Assembly (NCBI GenBank): GCA_020847735.1
Contig: JADLBL010000018.1
Coordinates: forward strand, 62,001-126,000
Origin: Candidatus Eisenbacteria bacterium
Lineage (GTDB): Bacteria; Eisenbacteria; RBG-16-71-46
Length of the DNA stretch: 64,000 bases
Direction of reading: 5' to 3'
This document shows, piece after piece, positions 8,999 to 17,746 of this stretch; the first letter of the stretch is position 1, and each line of letters starts with the position of its first letter. A program made the position numbers and the translations under genes. Below the pieces are notes generated by a model that was not told where the DNA came from, did no database searches, and saw nothing but the letters and a program-made list of their open reading frames with translations.

Positions 8999-9717
8999 CG
9001 CAGCGAGAAGCGGATGGGCACCGCCACCCACACCATGACCGGGTGCCCGTTGGAGAGCGCCGGCGTGAACACCCACTGGCGCGCGGCCGCCACCGCCGCC
9101 TCGTCGAGCAGAGCGACCGAGCGGTCCACGTGCACGTCCTTCACGCGGCCGTCCCTGCCGACCAGCACCCGGAGCCGCACGGTGCCGTCCACTCCGGCCT
9201 CCAGCGCGATCTCGGGATACTCGGGCTTCACCTGCGTGACGACCGCGGGTGGCTCGTCGTAGAGGACGAAGTCCCGCAGCCCGGGCACCGCTTCGTCGGC
9301 GGGTGGAGCCGGCGTCGCGACGCCGCCATCCGACGGAGTCGCCGCACCCGCATCCGATCGCCGAAGCTCGTCCTGCGATGCGATGGGCGCTTCGGGCGGC
9401 GCCGTCGCGTCCGGCACCGGAACGGGATGCGCGGCGCCCGCCGGCGATATGCGCGGCGCCGTCGGCGGCGTCGGCAATGGCGCAACGGGCTCCAGCGTGG
9501 GCGGCGGCTCGAGCGTGACCACGACCGGGTCCGGGAGGAATCGTTCCCCCGCATGGCGCGCGAGCCATGCGCTCGCCGCGAGCAGGAGCGCGAACAGGAT
9601 GACGAGCCCCGTGCTGGCGGTCGCCAGTGCGCGGATGAGGTGGGTGTCGCGCACTTCGAGAAGCTCGGGCGCCCCGTAGGGGACGAACTCGTACAGCGTG
9701 ACGCGGGGTCGGTTCAT
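8995..9717 (-). CDS. TonB family protein
   Basis: 240 residues. One transmembrane anchor lies at about 29-50 (ASTGLVILFALLLAASAWLA), then a proline-rich spacer (about 62-135) and a TonB C-terminal domain (about 150-240: VKPEYPEIALEAGVDGTVRL ... LLDEAAVAAARQWVFTPAL). TonB links inner-membrane energy to outer-membrane receptors. No ExbB/ExbD genes are near, so it may work with remote partners. It is transcribed divergently from the kinase gene and coupled to the small membrane protein. Confidence 0.88.
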   Translation of the reverse strand: MNRPRVTLYEFVPYGAPELLEVRDTHLIRALATASTGLVILFALLLAASAWLARHAGERFLPDPVVVTLEPPPTLEPVAPLPTPPTAPRISPAGAAHPVPVPDATAPPEAPIASQDELRRSDAGAATPSDGGVATPAPPADEAVPGLRDFVLYDEPPAVVTQVKPEYPEIALEAGVDGTVRLRVLVGRDGRVKDVHVDRSVALLDEAAVAAARQWVFTPALSNGHPVMVWVAVPIRFSLR

Positions 9718-9870
9718 GACGCCTCCGGTTCCGCCCGGCACGGGCGACTGTAGTCCGATTACGCCCGCGGCGCGACGGCTATTCCGGAGCCGATCGGGCC
9801 CGGACGAGAGAAGGTCGGCGGCGTGCGGCCGCGACCCCGGAATCCGTAGCATTCGCCCCGGCCGCCCCGC

Positions 9871-9876
9871 TATCCT
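9871..9876 (+). promoter_or_regulatory. Possible -10 box of a leaderless transcript
   Basis: TATCCT ends nine bases before the GTG at 9886, and no Shine-Dalgarno sequence is present. Two other plus-strand genes (27574 and 47544) show the same arrangement. No convincing -35 hexamer is visible. Confidence 0.3.
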
Positions 9877-9885
9877 GCGCGACTC

Positions 9886-12543
9886 GTGACCCTCTCTCCC
9901 GGCACCCGGCTCGGCCCCTACGAGATCGTCGCCCCGCTCGGGGCCGGCGGCATGGGCGAGGTCTATCGCGCCCGCGATCCGCGGCTGGGCCGCGACGTGG
10001 CGATCAAGGTGCTGCCCGCGGAATTCGCGCGGGACGAAGAGCGCATGCGCCGCTTCACGCGCGAGGCGCGCGCCGCCGGCTCGCTCCAGCATCCGAACAT
10101 CGTCACGGTCTTCGACATCGGGACCGAAGGGACGGTCACCTACGTCGTGCAGGAACTCGTCCCGGGCGGCTCGTTGCGCGACCGCCTCGCCCGCGGTCCC
10201 GTGCCGCTGCGCGAGGCGCTGCGGCTCGCCTCGGGCGTCGCCGCCGGACTCGCGGCCGCGCACGAGAAGGGCATCGTTCACAGGGACCTCAAGCCCGAGA
10301 ACGTCGCGATCGCCGACGAGGGCCGCCCGCAGGTGCTGGACTTCGGCCTGGCTCGCGTCGAGCGGTCGCTCGACGAAGCGACGCTCACGGCACAGCCCAC
10401 CTCGGCCGGCATGGTGATCGGCACGGTCGGTTACATGGCGCCCGAGCAGGTGCGGGGCGAGGTGGCCGACGCGCGCTCGGACGTGTTCGCGCTCGGCACG
10501 ATGCTGCACGAGATGCTCTCGGGCGGCCGTCCGTTCTCGCGCGGCTCGTCGGTCGAGACGCTGCACGCGATCCTGCACGACGAGCCGCCGCCGCTGCCCC
10601 CGGGCGTGCCCTCGCACGTGGCGCGCGTCGTCTCGCGCTGTCTCGAGAAGGACCCGCGCGCGCGCTTCCAGTCGGCGCGCGACCTCGCGTTCGCGCTCGA
10701 CCTGGTGGCGGGCGGGAGCCCGGCCGCGGCGGCCGGGAGCGCGGCAGGCGCGACCGTGGGGCCGCCCCGCACGCCCGCGTGGATCGCGGTCGCCGCTGCG
10801 CTCGCGCTGGCCGCGGCCGGCTACGCGATCGGCCGGCTGACGGCGCCACGCGCGAATGTGAGCACGGTTCGCGTCTCGACGCTCTCGCAGGGCACGCGGG
10901 ACATCGAACCGGGGGTGGCTCCCGACGGCCGGTTCGTCGCGTTCAGCTCGGTGCGTCCGGGCGGCATGGGCATCTGGATCACCGACATGACCTCGCGCAG
11001 CGAGGTCCGCCTCACCACCGGGGCCGATCACTATCCACGCTTCACGCCCGACGGCGGAAGCGTCCTGTACACGCGGCTCGAGCGTGCCCGCCACTCGCTC
11101 TGGCGCGTACCGGTCCTCGGCGGTTCGCCCCGGCTCGTGATCGAGGACGCGGATGACGCCGACATCGCACCCGACGGGGATCGGATCGCGTTCCTCGCCG
11201 GGACGTCGGACAGCAGCGGCGCTCGCGCCCAACTCATGCTCGCGCGCTCCGACGGCACGGCGCGCCGGGAACTCTGGTCCGTCGGCTCCGTGATCCTGGC
11301 CAATCCGCGCTGGTCGCCGGATGGCCGATCCATCGCATTGATTCTCTCGGGCAGTCAGAACAATCCGGGCACCCTCGCGATCGTGGACGTCGGGAAGGGC
11401 ACGGTCCGCCGGTTCGCCTCGCCCAACGGCGGAGTGTTCTCGAGTCCGGCCTGGGACGGCTCGGGCCACGGCATCATCGTGGCCGAGGGCGAGGGCACCC
11501 TCGCCGTCACACGCGGCGCGGCGGCGCGACTGTTCCGTTTCGACGTTCGCTCGGGCCGCTTCCAGCTGCTCGGGTGGCTCAACGAATACCCCACGATGCT
11601 CGACCTGCTGCCCGATGGTCGGCTCGTGTTGTCGAGTCTGCTCGTCCGGCAGAATCTGCGCGAGGTGGCCCTGAGTTCCCGGGGCGGCGAAAACGGCCGC
11701 TGGCTCACGGCAGGGATGGCCATGGACCGGCAGCCTGTGTACGCACCCGACGGACGGTCGGTCGTGTTCTCCTCGAATCGCGGCGGCACGCTGGACCTTT
11801 GGGAGCTCTCGCTCGCGCGCGGAGAGATGCATCGCGTGACCGACGATCCGGCCGACGACTGGGATCCCGTCGTCACACGCGACGGCGAATCCATCTTCTG
11901 GAGCTCGAATCGAAGCGGCGCGTTCGAGGTGTGGAGCGCGCGCCGCGACGGCTCCTCGCCGCGGCAGGTCTCGCGTGACAGCCTCGACGCCGAGAACCCG
12001 GGGGTGTCGCCCGACGGGCGATGGATCATCTACAGCTCGTCCAACGTCGCGAAGTCCGGACTGTGGCGGGTCGGAACGGACGGCGGCAACGCCGAGCTGC
12101 TCCTGCGCGGCATCACGCTGATCCCCGACCTCTCGCCCGATGGCCGCTACGCGTCGGTGATCCTCGCCGTGGGCACGCTCGAGGCGAACCTCACGGTGGT
12201 GGACCTCGAATCGGGCAGAGTCCTGCCCTCGACCGTGCCGCTTCGGGGCACGCCCGGCACGGTGCAGGTGGGCCGGTCGCGCTGGACGCCGGACAGTCAG
12301 GCCCTCGTCTACCTGGAAGTGCGCGACGACGGCCACCCGGTCCTGCTGCGGCGACCGCTGTCGGCCTGGCGCGGCGAAGGCGGCCAGGCGGACACCCTCT
12401 TCGCCGGCTCGTCCGACGCGATTGAATCGTTCGGCTTCTCGCCCGACGGCAGGCATGCCGTCCTCTCCGTCGTGGACTGGCTGTCGGGCCTTGCCATCAC
12501 GAACAGCGTGCCGGGCGTGGCGCCCCGCAGATCGGCGAAGTAG
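9886..12543 (+). CDS. Membrane Ser/Thr protein kinase with C-terminal WD40-like (TolB-type) propeller
   Basis: 885 residues. A Hanks-type kinase domain occupies about 11-270: glycine loop GAGGMG (19-24), Lys41, HRDLKPEN (132-139) and DFG (152-154), all intact. A transmembrane helix follows at about 302-320 (AWIAVAAALALAAAGYAIG). The remaining 550 residues are WD40-like/TolB repeats (PDGRFVAFSS, SPDGRWIIYSSS, SPDGRYASVIL) lying outside the cytoplasm. The layout fits a receptor kinase that senses a cell-envelope ligand. Substrates are unknown; neighbours are the divergent TonB-like gene and a convergent S9 peptidase gene. It starts at GTG without a clear ribosome site. Confidence 0.92.
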   Translation: MTLSPGTRLGPYEIVAPLGAGGMGEVYRARDPRLGRDVAIKVLPAEFARDEERMRRFTREARAAGSLQHPNIVTVFDIGTEGTVTYVVQELVPGGSLRDRLARGPVPLREALRLASGVAAGLAAAHEKGIVHRDLKPENVAIADEGRPQVLDFGLARVERSLDEATLTAQPTSAGMVIGTVGYMAPEQVRGEVADARSDVFALGTMLHEMLSGGRPFSRGSSVETLHAILHDEPPPLPPGVPSHVARVVSRCLEKDPRARFQSARDLAFALDLVAGGSPAAAAGSAAGATVGPPRTPAWIAVAAALALAAAGYAIGRLTAPRANVSTVRVSTLSQGTRDIEPGVAPDGRFVAFSSVRPGGMGIWITDMTSRSEVRLTTGADHYPRFTPDGGSVLYTRLERARHSLWRVPVLGGSPRLVIEDADDADIAPDGDRIAFLAGTSDSSGARAQLMLARSDGTARRELWSVGSVILANPRWSPDGRSIALILSGSQNNPGTLAIVDVGKGTVRRFASPNGGVFSSPAWDGSGHGIIVAEGEGTLAVTRGAAARLFRFDVRSGRFQLLGWLNEYPTMLDLLPDGRLVLSSLLVRQNLREVALSSRGGENGRWLTAGMAMDRQPVYAPDGRSVVFSSNRGGTLDLWELSLARGEMHRVTDDPADDWDPVVTRDGESIFWSSNRSGAFEVWSARRDGSSPRQVSRDSLDAENPGVSPDGRWIIYSSSNVAKSGLWRVGTDGGNAELLLRGITLIPDLSPDGRYASVILAVGTLEANLTVVDLESGRVLPSTVPLRGTPGTVQVGRSRWTPDSQALVYLEVRDDGHPVLLRRPLSAWRGEGGQADTLFAGSSDAIESFGFSPDGRHAVLSVVDWLSGLAITNSVPGVAPRRSAK

Positions 12544-12661
12544 GGTCGCGGGCGGCAGCGAAGTCGGCCCCGGGTCGGCCGGCGCCCACGCGGCTGCGCC
12601 CTCCGACGGAAGTCGCGACTCTGGAAGGGGAACCTCCCGATCGCCCCCGGACGACCCGCGC

Positions 12662-14632
12662 CTACGGCGCAGTCGCGGCCTGCTTCGCCGCCGTCCCGAT
12701 CGTCTCGTCGAGGAACTGCACCGCCCGCTCGTAGAAGTAGATGCGGTTGTCGAGCTTCTGGAAGCCGTGGCCCTCGTCGGGCGCGATGAACACGCGCGGC
12801 GACTGCCGGCGGTCCTTGAGGGCGATCGCCAGTTGCATCGCCTCCTCCACCGGAACGCGTGGATCGTTGAAGCCGTGGGCGATGAAGAACGGCACGTTCA
12901 TCTTGTCCACCTTGTGAATGGACGAGATGCTCTTCAGGAACTCGGGGTCGGTGAGCGGGCCGTATTCCGCCTCGCGCAGCTTGCGCCGGTAGCCACTGGT
13001 CTTCTCGAGGAAGGTCTGCATGTTGACGATGCCGACGACGTCAATCGCGGCGCCGAACAGCCGTTCCTTGCGCGCGCCGCGATCCACGCGGTCCTGATCC
13101 TCGACGATGCATGCGACCGACATGAAGCCGCCGTACGAGCCGCCGTAGGTCGCGATCGCGCCGGGCCGCGCGTAGCCCTGCTTCACCAGCCACTCGGCGG
13201 CGTCCACGCCATCGCGCACGCTGTCCCAGCGGCCCTTGTAGTTGTCGAGCATCTGGTACTCGCGGCCGTAGCCCGTGCTGCCCCTCACGTTGGGCATCAG
13301 CAGGCCGTAGCCGCGGGAGACGAAGTACTGGAGCGCGGCGCTGAAGCCCGGGCGGTTCTGGCCCTCCGGGCCGCCGTGGTAGTAGACGACGAACGGAATC
13401 GGGTGACCCGCCTGGTGGCCCTCGGGCAGGTACAGGAACGCCGGGATCGGCCGGCCGTCGAAGGCCGGGTAGCGCACCAGTTCGGGCAGGCGGAAGCGCG
13501 AGAGGTCCACGCCGGCGTCGTCGGTCCAGGTCAGTTGCTTCGTCACCGGTGCGCCGCCCGGCGTGAACGTGGTGGCGTATGCCTGTCCGGCGTTGCGCGC
13601 GTTCGAGAGCGACCAGACGAGCGTCGAGCCGCGGAACTCCGAGCCGCCAACGACGCCCTTTTCCATGGGCGGCGCCGCCATCGGCTTGAAGCCCGGCACG
13701 GTGTAGAAGTGCGGCACCGCGTAGCCGTCCTCGTTGGTGACGACGAGGAGCATGTCGCGGCGGTCGTTGAGCCCGGCGCCATCCAGCTCGAAGCCCGCGA
13801 GCGACGGGATCGCGTCGGTGATCCTGCCGCTCTTGAGATCCCGCACGTACAGGCGCTGCTTGCCGCCGTTCAGGTCCGAGGAAAGCAGCACCGACTTCTC
13901 GCCGGGCAGGTATCCCTCGGCGCTGCACGATGCCGTGCCGCCCGCGGGTGCGATGGTCAGTTCGGTGCGCTTGCCGGTCGCGAGGTCCATCTCCCACACA
14001 TGCGCGTCGGAGGCCGACAGGCGGTTCGAGAGCAGCACGCGCGAGCCGTCGTCGGTCACGCCCGCGATACGCCAGCTTCCGGGCTCGCCGAGAATCCGGC
14101 GCGCCTTTCCGGTCGCGAAGTCGTACCGGTAGAGGTAGAAGTCGTTCGGGCTCTCGTCGTTCGCCGAATAGAAGAAGCCCGAGCCGTCGCGCAACCAGGC
14201 GTTGATGGACGCCTGCACACGGGGGTTCGCGAGCACCGGAGTGAGCGGCGCGATCCCTGGCGCCGTCGGATCAATTAGCGAGAGCTGCGTGTTCTCGTCG
14301 CCGCCGCGCGCATGGGCGATCACGCAGCGTTTGCCGTCGGGCGAGAGAGAGAAGCTCGAAACGCCGTCGGGGAAGTTCGTGAGCTGCGTGCGCACGACCT
14401 CGCCCGGCGCGTACGAGGCGTTCGGCCCCGGTGCCTTCGGCGTCACGCGGTAGAGCTGCCAGACGCCGTCCGGCCAGTCGCGAAGGAGCAGCGAGCCATC
14501 CGGCAACAGCACCGGCGTGCCGGGCGTGCGGACCTTGAGGAACTGCGCGACCGAGGGCGCGTCGGCGGCGGTCGCGACGGGCGCGAAGAGGGCCGTACCC
14601 GCGATCAGGAACAGCGCGACGAGGGAACGCAT
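12662..14632 (-). CDS. Exported S9-family prolyl oligopeptidase-like peptidase
   Basis: 656 residues, with signal peptide (MRSLVALFLIAGTALFAPVATAA) from the ATG at 14632. Residues about 40-390 form the beta-propeller gate and about 400-650 the alpha/beta-hydrolase domain. The catalytic triad can be placed at Ser499 (GGSYGG), Asp590 (GFNDPRVP) and His622 (DEGHGF). Such enzymes (S9C/DAP type) cleave short peptides in the periplasm. Length and motif order are typical. It converges with the kinase gene; the 207-bp gap to the aconitase-like gene upstream of it suggests its own promoter. Confidence 0.92.
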   Translation of the reverse strand: MRSLVALFLIAGTALFAPVATAADAPSVAQFLKVRTPGTPVLLPDGSLLLRDWPDGVWQLYRVTPKAPGPNASYAPGEVVRTQLTNFPDGVSSFSLSPDGKRCVIAHARGGDENTQLSLIDPTAPGIAPLTPVLANPRVQASINAWLRDGSGFFYSANDESPNDFYLYRYDFATGKARRILGEPGSWRIAGVTDDGSRVLLSNRLSASDAHVWEMDLATGKRTELTIAPAGGTASCSAEGYLPGEKSVLLSSDLNGGKQRLYVRDLKSGRITDAIPSLAGFELDGAGLNDRRDMLLVVTNEDGYAVPHFYTVPGFKPMAAPPMEKGVVGGSEFRGSTLVWSLSNARNAGQAYATTFTPGGAPVTKQLTWTDDAGVDLSRFRLPELVRYPAFDGRPIPAFLYLPEGHQAGHPIPFVVYYHGGPEGQNRPGFSAALQYFVSRGYGLLMPNVRGSTGYGREYQMLDNYKGRWDSVRDGVDAAEWLVKQGYARPGAIATYGGSYGGFMSVACIVEDQDRVDRGARKERLFGAAIDVVGIVNMQTFLEKTSGYRRKLREAEYGPLTDPEFLKSISSIHKVDKMNVPFFIAHGFNDPRVPVEEAMQLAIALKDRRQSPRVFIAPDEGHGFQKLDNRIYFYERAVQFLDETIGTAAKQAATAP

Positions 14633-14839
14633 GGAGGGTCTCCGGAGGTTCGGGAAGTGTCCGGCGGAGTCGGCAGACGCCGGGACACTAGATGACTTCG
14701 CCTGATTCGGCATCAGGCCACGAGCAGGATGCGGCGGCGGGTGTCGCGGCGTTCTCCCAGGTAGCGGTGAACCTGGTGGAGCAGCGCCGCGATGCTGGGC
14801 TGCTGGTGGTTGCGGCAGCGCACGCGCCCGCCGCGCGCG

Positions 14840-16873
14840 TCAGACCTCGAACGCCTCCGCCTGCCACTCGAGGCCGAGTTCGGCCGGGGGAGCCATGTAG
14901 CCGAGCAGCGCGCTCGCGGCGACGACGCCGGGCGAGGCGAGGTAGCCCTCGCCGCCCAGGCCCATGCGGTTCGTCCAGTTGCGGTTGAAGCTCGTGATCG
15001 CGCGCTGGCCCTTCGCCAGCGCGTCCGGCCCCTGGCCGAAGCACGGGCCGCACCACGACTCGCGGATCTGCCCGCCGAGCGAGCGGAACACTTCGGCGAT
15101 GGACTCGCCGCCCAGGCGCGGGTCGGGCGTCTCGATGCGCTTCTTGACCCCGCCCGAGCCGGGGAAGATCACGAACTCGGTCGCGGCCTTCTGCGCGCCC
15201 TTCGCGCGCGCGGCGCGCAGCACGAGCGCCGCCGAGAGCAGGTCGTCGTAGCCGCCGTTCGTGCACGAGCCGATCATCGCCTTGTCGAAGGTGATCCGCT
15301 CCTTCGCGACCTCCTCGGCCGGGAACGCGTTCCCGGGGCTGAAGGGCTTGGCGATCATCGGGCGCACCTCGCTCATGTCGAGCGTCTCGTCCAGCTCCCA
15401 CGCGACGTCGGCGCCGGGGGCGAGCGCGGGGTACGGCAGGTCCTTCATGCCTTTCGCCGCGAACCACGCGTAGGTGATCTCGTCGGGCGCGAAGATGCCG
15501 TTCCAGCTCTCGGCCTCGGCCATCATGTTGCAGATGGTGTTGCGGAACGCGATCGGGAGCTGCCGGCGCTCGTCCACGAACTCCACGCTCATGCCCTGCG
15601 ACTGCTTCGCGCCCCAGCGGCGCAGCAGCTCGAGCACGAGATCCTTGCCGCTCACCCACGGGTTGAGCTTCCCGCGGAACGTGACGCGGCGCGGTTTCGC
15701 GACCGTCGTGTAGATGGCGCCGGTGCTCCAGCCGAATCCGAGCGTCGTCGAGCCGACGCCGATGCCGATCGCACCGTACGCGCCGTAGGCGCGCGAATGC
15801 GAGTCGGCGCCGGGGATCATCATGCCGGGATAGACGAGGCCTTGTTCGGGAAAGTAGAAGTGAAAGATGCCGTCGCCGGGCGTCGCGTAGTAGGGTTTTT
15901 CGACGCCGTGCTTCGCCGCGAACGCGCGGCCGATGGACGTCTGCTTGTCGTCGGCCTCGACGCCCGTGAAGACGAAATGGTCGTTCGCGATCGCGAGCTG
16001 TCGCGGCCAGATGGCCCCGCCGCCCGTGATCTGGTTGAAGGTGTGGATGGCGAACGGCGCGGTGCCGTCGGAGGCCGGGAGCAGGTCGGCGTAGACGCGG
16101 ATCGTCTGCCCGGCCCTGACGACCGCGTCCTTGTCCACGCGGTGCGCCCACAGGATCTGCTCGCTGGTCGTGAGCCCGCGAGCCGTGGCCGCGTCGGGCC
16201 AGACGATTTCGGGTTTCGTCTCGACGCTGCGCCGGAACTCGCGGCGGCCGACGGCGAAGATGCCGCCCGAGCGGCGGATCTCGTCCTCCTTGGGGCTCAG
16301 CGGCACCGGCGAATAGTCGCGGCCCTGCGTCAGGTTGCGCAGCGCGCGCGTGTCGGGGTCGAACTCGAACTCGTCGCCGTCCCGAGCGTCGGCGACGGCC
16401 TGCGGCGCCTGCACGACGTGCAGCCCGAGGTTGAACGCGTTGCGCCGGAAGATGTCGCCCATGTTGTTGCCGCAGACGACGACCAGTTCGTGTCCCTCCT
16501 CCTCGGCGACGCCCTTGAGCCCGGCGGGGCTCATCTCGCGCGAGGAGCCGATTGCGAAGCGGTCACCCGCGATGACGAACGTCTCGCCGGCGTGCACGCG
16601 GGCGCGAAAGTCCGGCATCAGGTAGCGGAACGAGCCCGCCTTCCAGCGCTCGTCGAGCGTCTCGAGCGATTCGCTCACGCAGTCGGCGGCGGGCGTGATC
16701 TGGTCGGTGTCGATGGCGTCGAGCTTCTTCCCCGGCGTCCTCGGGTCCCAGAAGATCAGCGCGCGGCCGCGCACCCTGCCGGCACCCGCGTAGGCGTCGC
16801 CGGTGGCCGCCGCCGCGGGCAGCGACGCGGCGGTCACGCCCGGCTTGAGGCGCGCGGGCTGGAGAGTGTGCAT
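14840..16873 (-). CDS. Aconitase/isopropylmalate-dehydratase family protein with swivel domain first
   Basis: 677 residues. The LeuD-like swivel domain is N-terminal (about 25-165, with DRFAIGSSREMSP at 104-116) and the LeuC-like catalytic domains follow (about 265-677). The iron-sulphur ligands are Cys537 (GSCTN) and Cys608/Cys611 (WCGPC); the substrate-binding segment GADSHSRAYGAYGAIGIG is present. AcnA has the swivel last, and AcnB has it before the catalytic part but after a HEAT-like domain that is missing here. It hydrates and dehydrates a tricarboxylate or related acid; aconitate is the default guess, and isopropylmalate or homoaconitate are alternatives. It has a good length and appears intact. 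Confidence 0.85.
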   Translation of the reverse strand: MHTLQPARLKPGVTAASLPAAAATGDAYAGAGRVRGRALIFWDPRTPGKKLDAIDTDQITPAADCVSESLETLDERWKAGSFRYLMPDFRARVHAGETFVIAGDRFAIGSSREMSPAGLKGVAEEEGHELVVVCGNNMGDIFRRNAFNLGLHVVQAPQAVADARDGDEFEFDPDTRALRNLTQGRDYSPVPLSPKEDEIRRSGGIFAVGRREFRRSVETKPEIVWPDAATARGLTTSEQILWAHRVDKDAVVRAGQTIRVYADLLPASDGTAPFAIHTFNQITGGGAIWPRQLAIANDHFVFTGVEADDKQTSIGRAFAAKHGVEKPYYATPGDGIFHFYFPEQGLVYPGMMIPGADSHSRAYGAYGAIGIGVGSTTLGFGWSTGAIYTTVAKPRRVTFRGKLNPWVSGKDLVLELLRRWGAKQSQGMSVEFVDERRQLPIAFRNTICNMMAEAESWNGIFAPDEITYAWFAAKGMKDLPYPALAPGADVAWELDETLDMSEVRPMIAKPFSPGNAFPAEEVAKERITFDKAMIGSCTNGGYDDLLSAALVLRAARAKGAQKAATEFVIFPGSGGVKKRIETPDPRLGGESIAEVFRSLGGQIRESWCGPCFGQGPDALAKGQRAITSFNRNWTNRMGLGGEGYLASPGVVAASALLGYMAPPAELGLEWQAEAFEV

Positions 16874-17071
16874 GGACGAAACCCCTTTGTCTGGAAGGCT
16901 GAGGACCCGGAGCGGCGGGAATGCTAGCCGCCGGGCCGGCCCGGAATCAACCGCGTGCCTCCCGGGGCCGGCAGGCGCCACGGCTCCGCGGGCTCGGACC
17001 GCGGCGCGCGACGCCGGACGCGGGAGCGAACCGCGGGACCGCCGTGGACCTGCCGCGCGGATCGCCGCCGC

Positions 17072-17566
17072 TCAGGCGGCGTGGCGGCCGGCGGCGAGAC
17101 CGCGGATCTGCACGTCCAGCACGCGATCCTTGTGCACGAGCAGCGTGCCGCGCGCGGTCCGCAGCGGGAAGAAATCCTCGTCGCCGTTCAGGAAGTCGGA
17201 GACGCGGTTGAACTCGTGCGGCATCTCGAACGCCAGCACGCCGTCGAACGTCGCGCCGCCGGCGAGCCGGACGCGCACGTGCTCCTCGCGCGTGTGCTGG
17301 TAGTGCAGCGTGCGCACCAGCTGGGGCGCGACCTCGGGCCCGGCCGCCAGCCATTCGACCTGCGAGCGCACCACGAGCAGGAACGCGTCGTCCTCCGCAC
17401 GATGGAACGGCAGCATGCGGGTGCGGGCGTTCAGGCGTTCGAGCAGCGTCTCGGGGCCGTCGTGCAGCTCGGCGTTCGGCGCGAGCGACAGCCGCCCCTC
17501 GAGGGGCGCGCAGCCGATCAGCGCCAGGCTCACCGGCACGCGCAGCTTCTCGATGTTTCGCGACAT
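17072..17566 (-). CDS. Conserved hypothetical protein divergent from pilT
   Basis: 164 residues. Two similar halves seem present: about 8-80 (VPVSLALIGCAPLEGRLSL) and about 95-160 (VRVRLAGGATFDGVLAFEM ... RVSDFLNGDEDFFPL). The latter resembles small domains (DUF6812-like, from memory) in which an Arg-Val-x-Asp-Phe-Leu-Asn core follows a beta-rich start. It has no signal peptide or membrane segment, so it is cytoplasmic. It is transcribed away from pilT across a 180-bp gap, hence possibly co-regulated with the pilus retraction genes. The function is unknown. Confidence 0.7.
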   Translation of the reverse strand: MSRNIEKLRVPVSLALIGCAPLEGRLSLAPNAELHDGPETLLERLNARTRMLPFHRAEDDAFLLVVRSQVEWLAAGPEVAPQLVRTLHYQHTREEHVRVRLAGGATFDGVLAFEMPHEFNRVSDFLNGDEDFFPLRTARGTLLVHKDRVLDVQIRGLAAGRHAA

Positions 17567-17746
17567 GCGGTCGGGTCTCCGGGCTTCCGTCGCGGCGGTT
17601 TTCGGCAGGCGCGCCGCCCGGAATGAGGCCAACTTGGCCCTCCAGACGGGGGGCGAAGGGGCCGAAAACGCGGGGGACGAAAGTCTCCGCCCCGGCGGCA
17701 GACACCGGATCCCCCGACTCCGCGCGGACCGCGCGCGGGAGGGCGC

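Noticed and set aside
9718-12456. Minus-strand extension of the TonB frame through the kinase gene
   Set aside because: The frame is open upstream of the TonB start only because of base composition; the ATG at 9717 begins the recognisable protein.
14713-14823. 36-residue minus-strand ORF starting with GTG after the aconitase-like gene
   Set aside because: No ribosome site, no recognised family and strong Arg bias; too weak to call.
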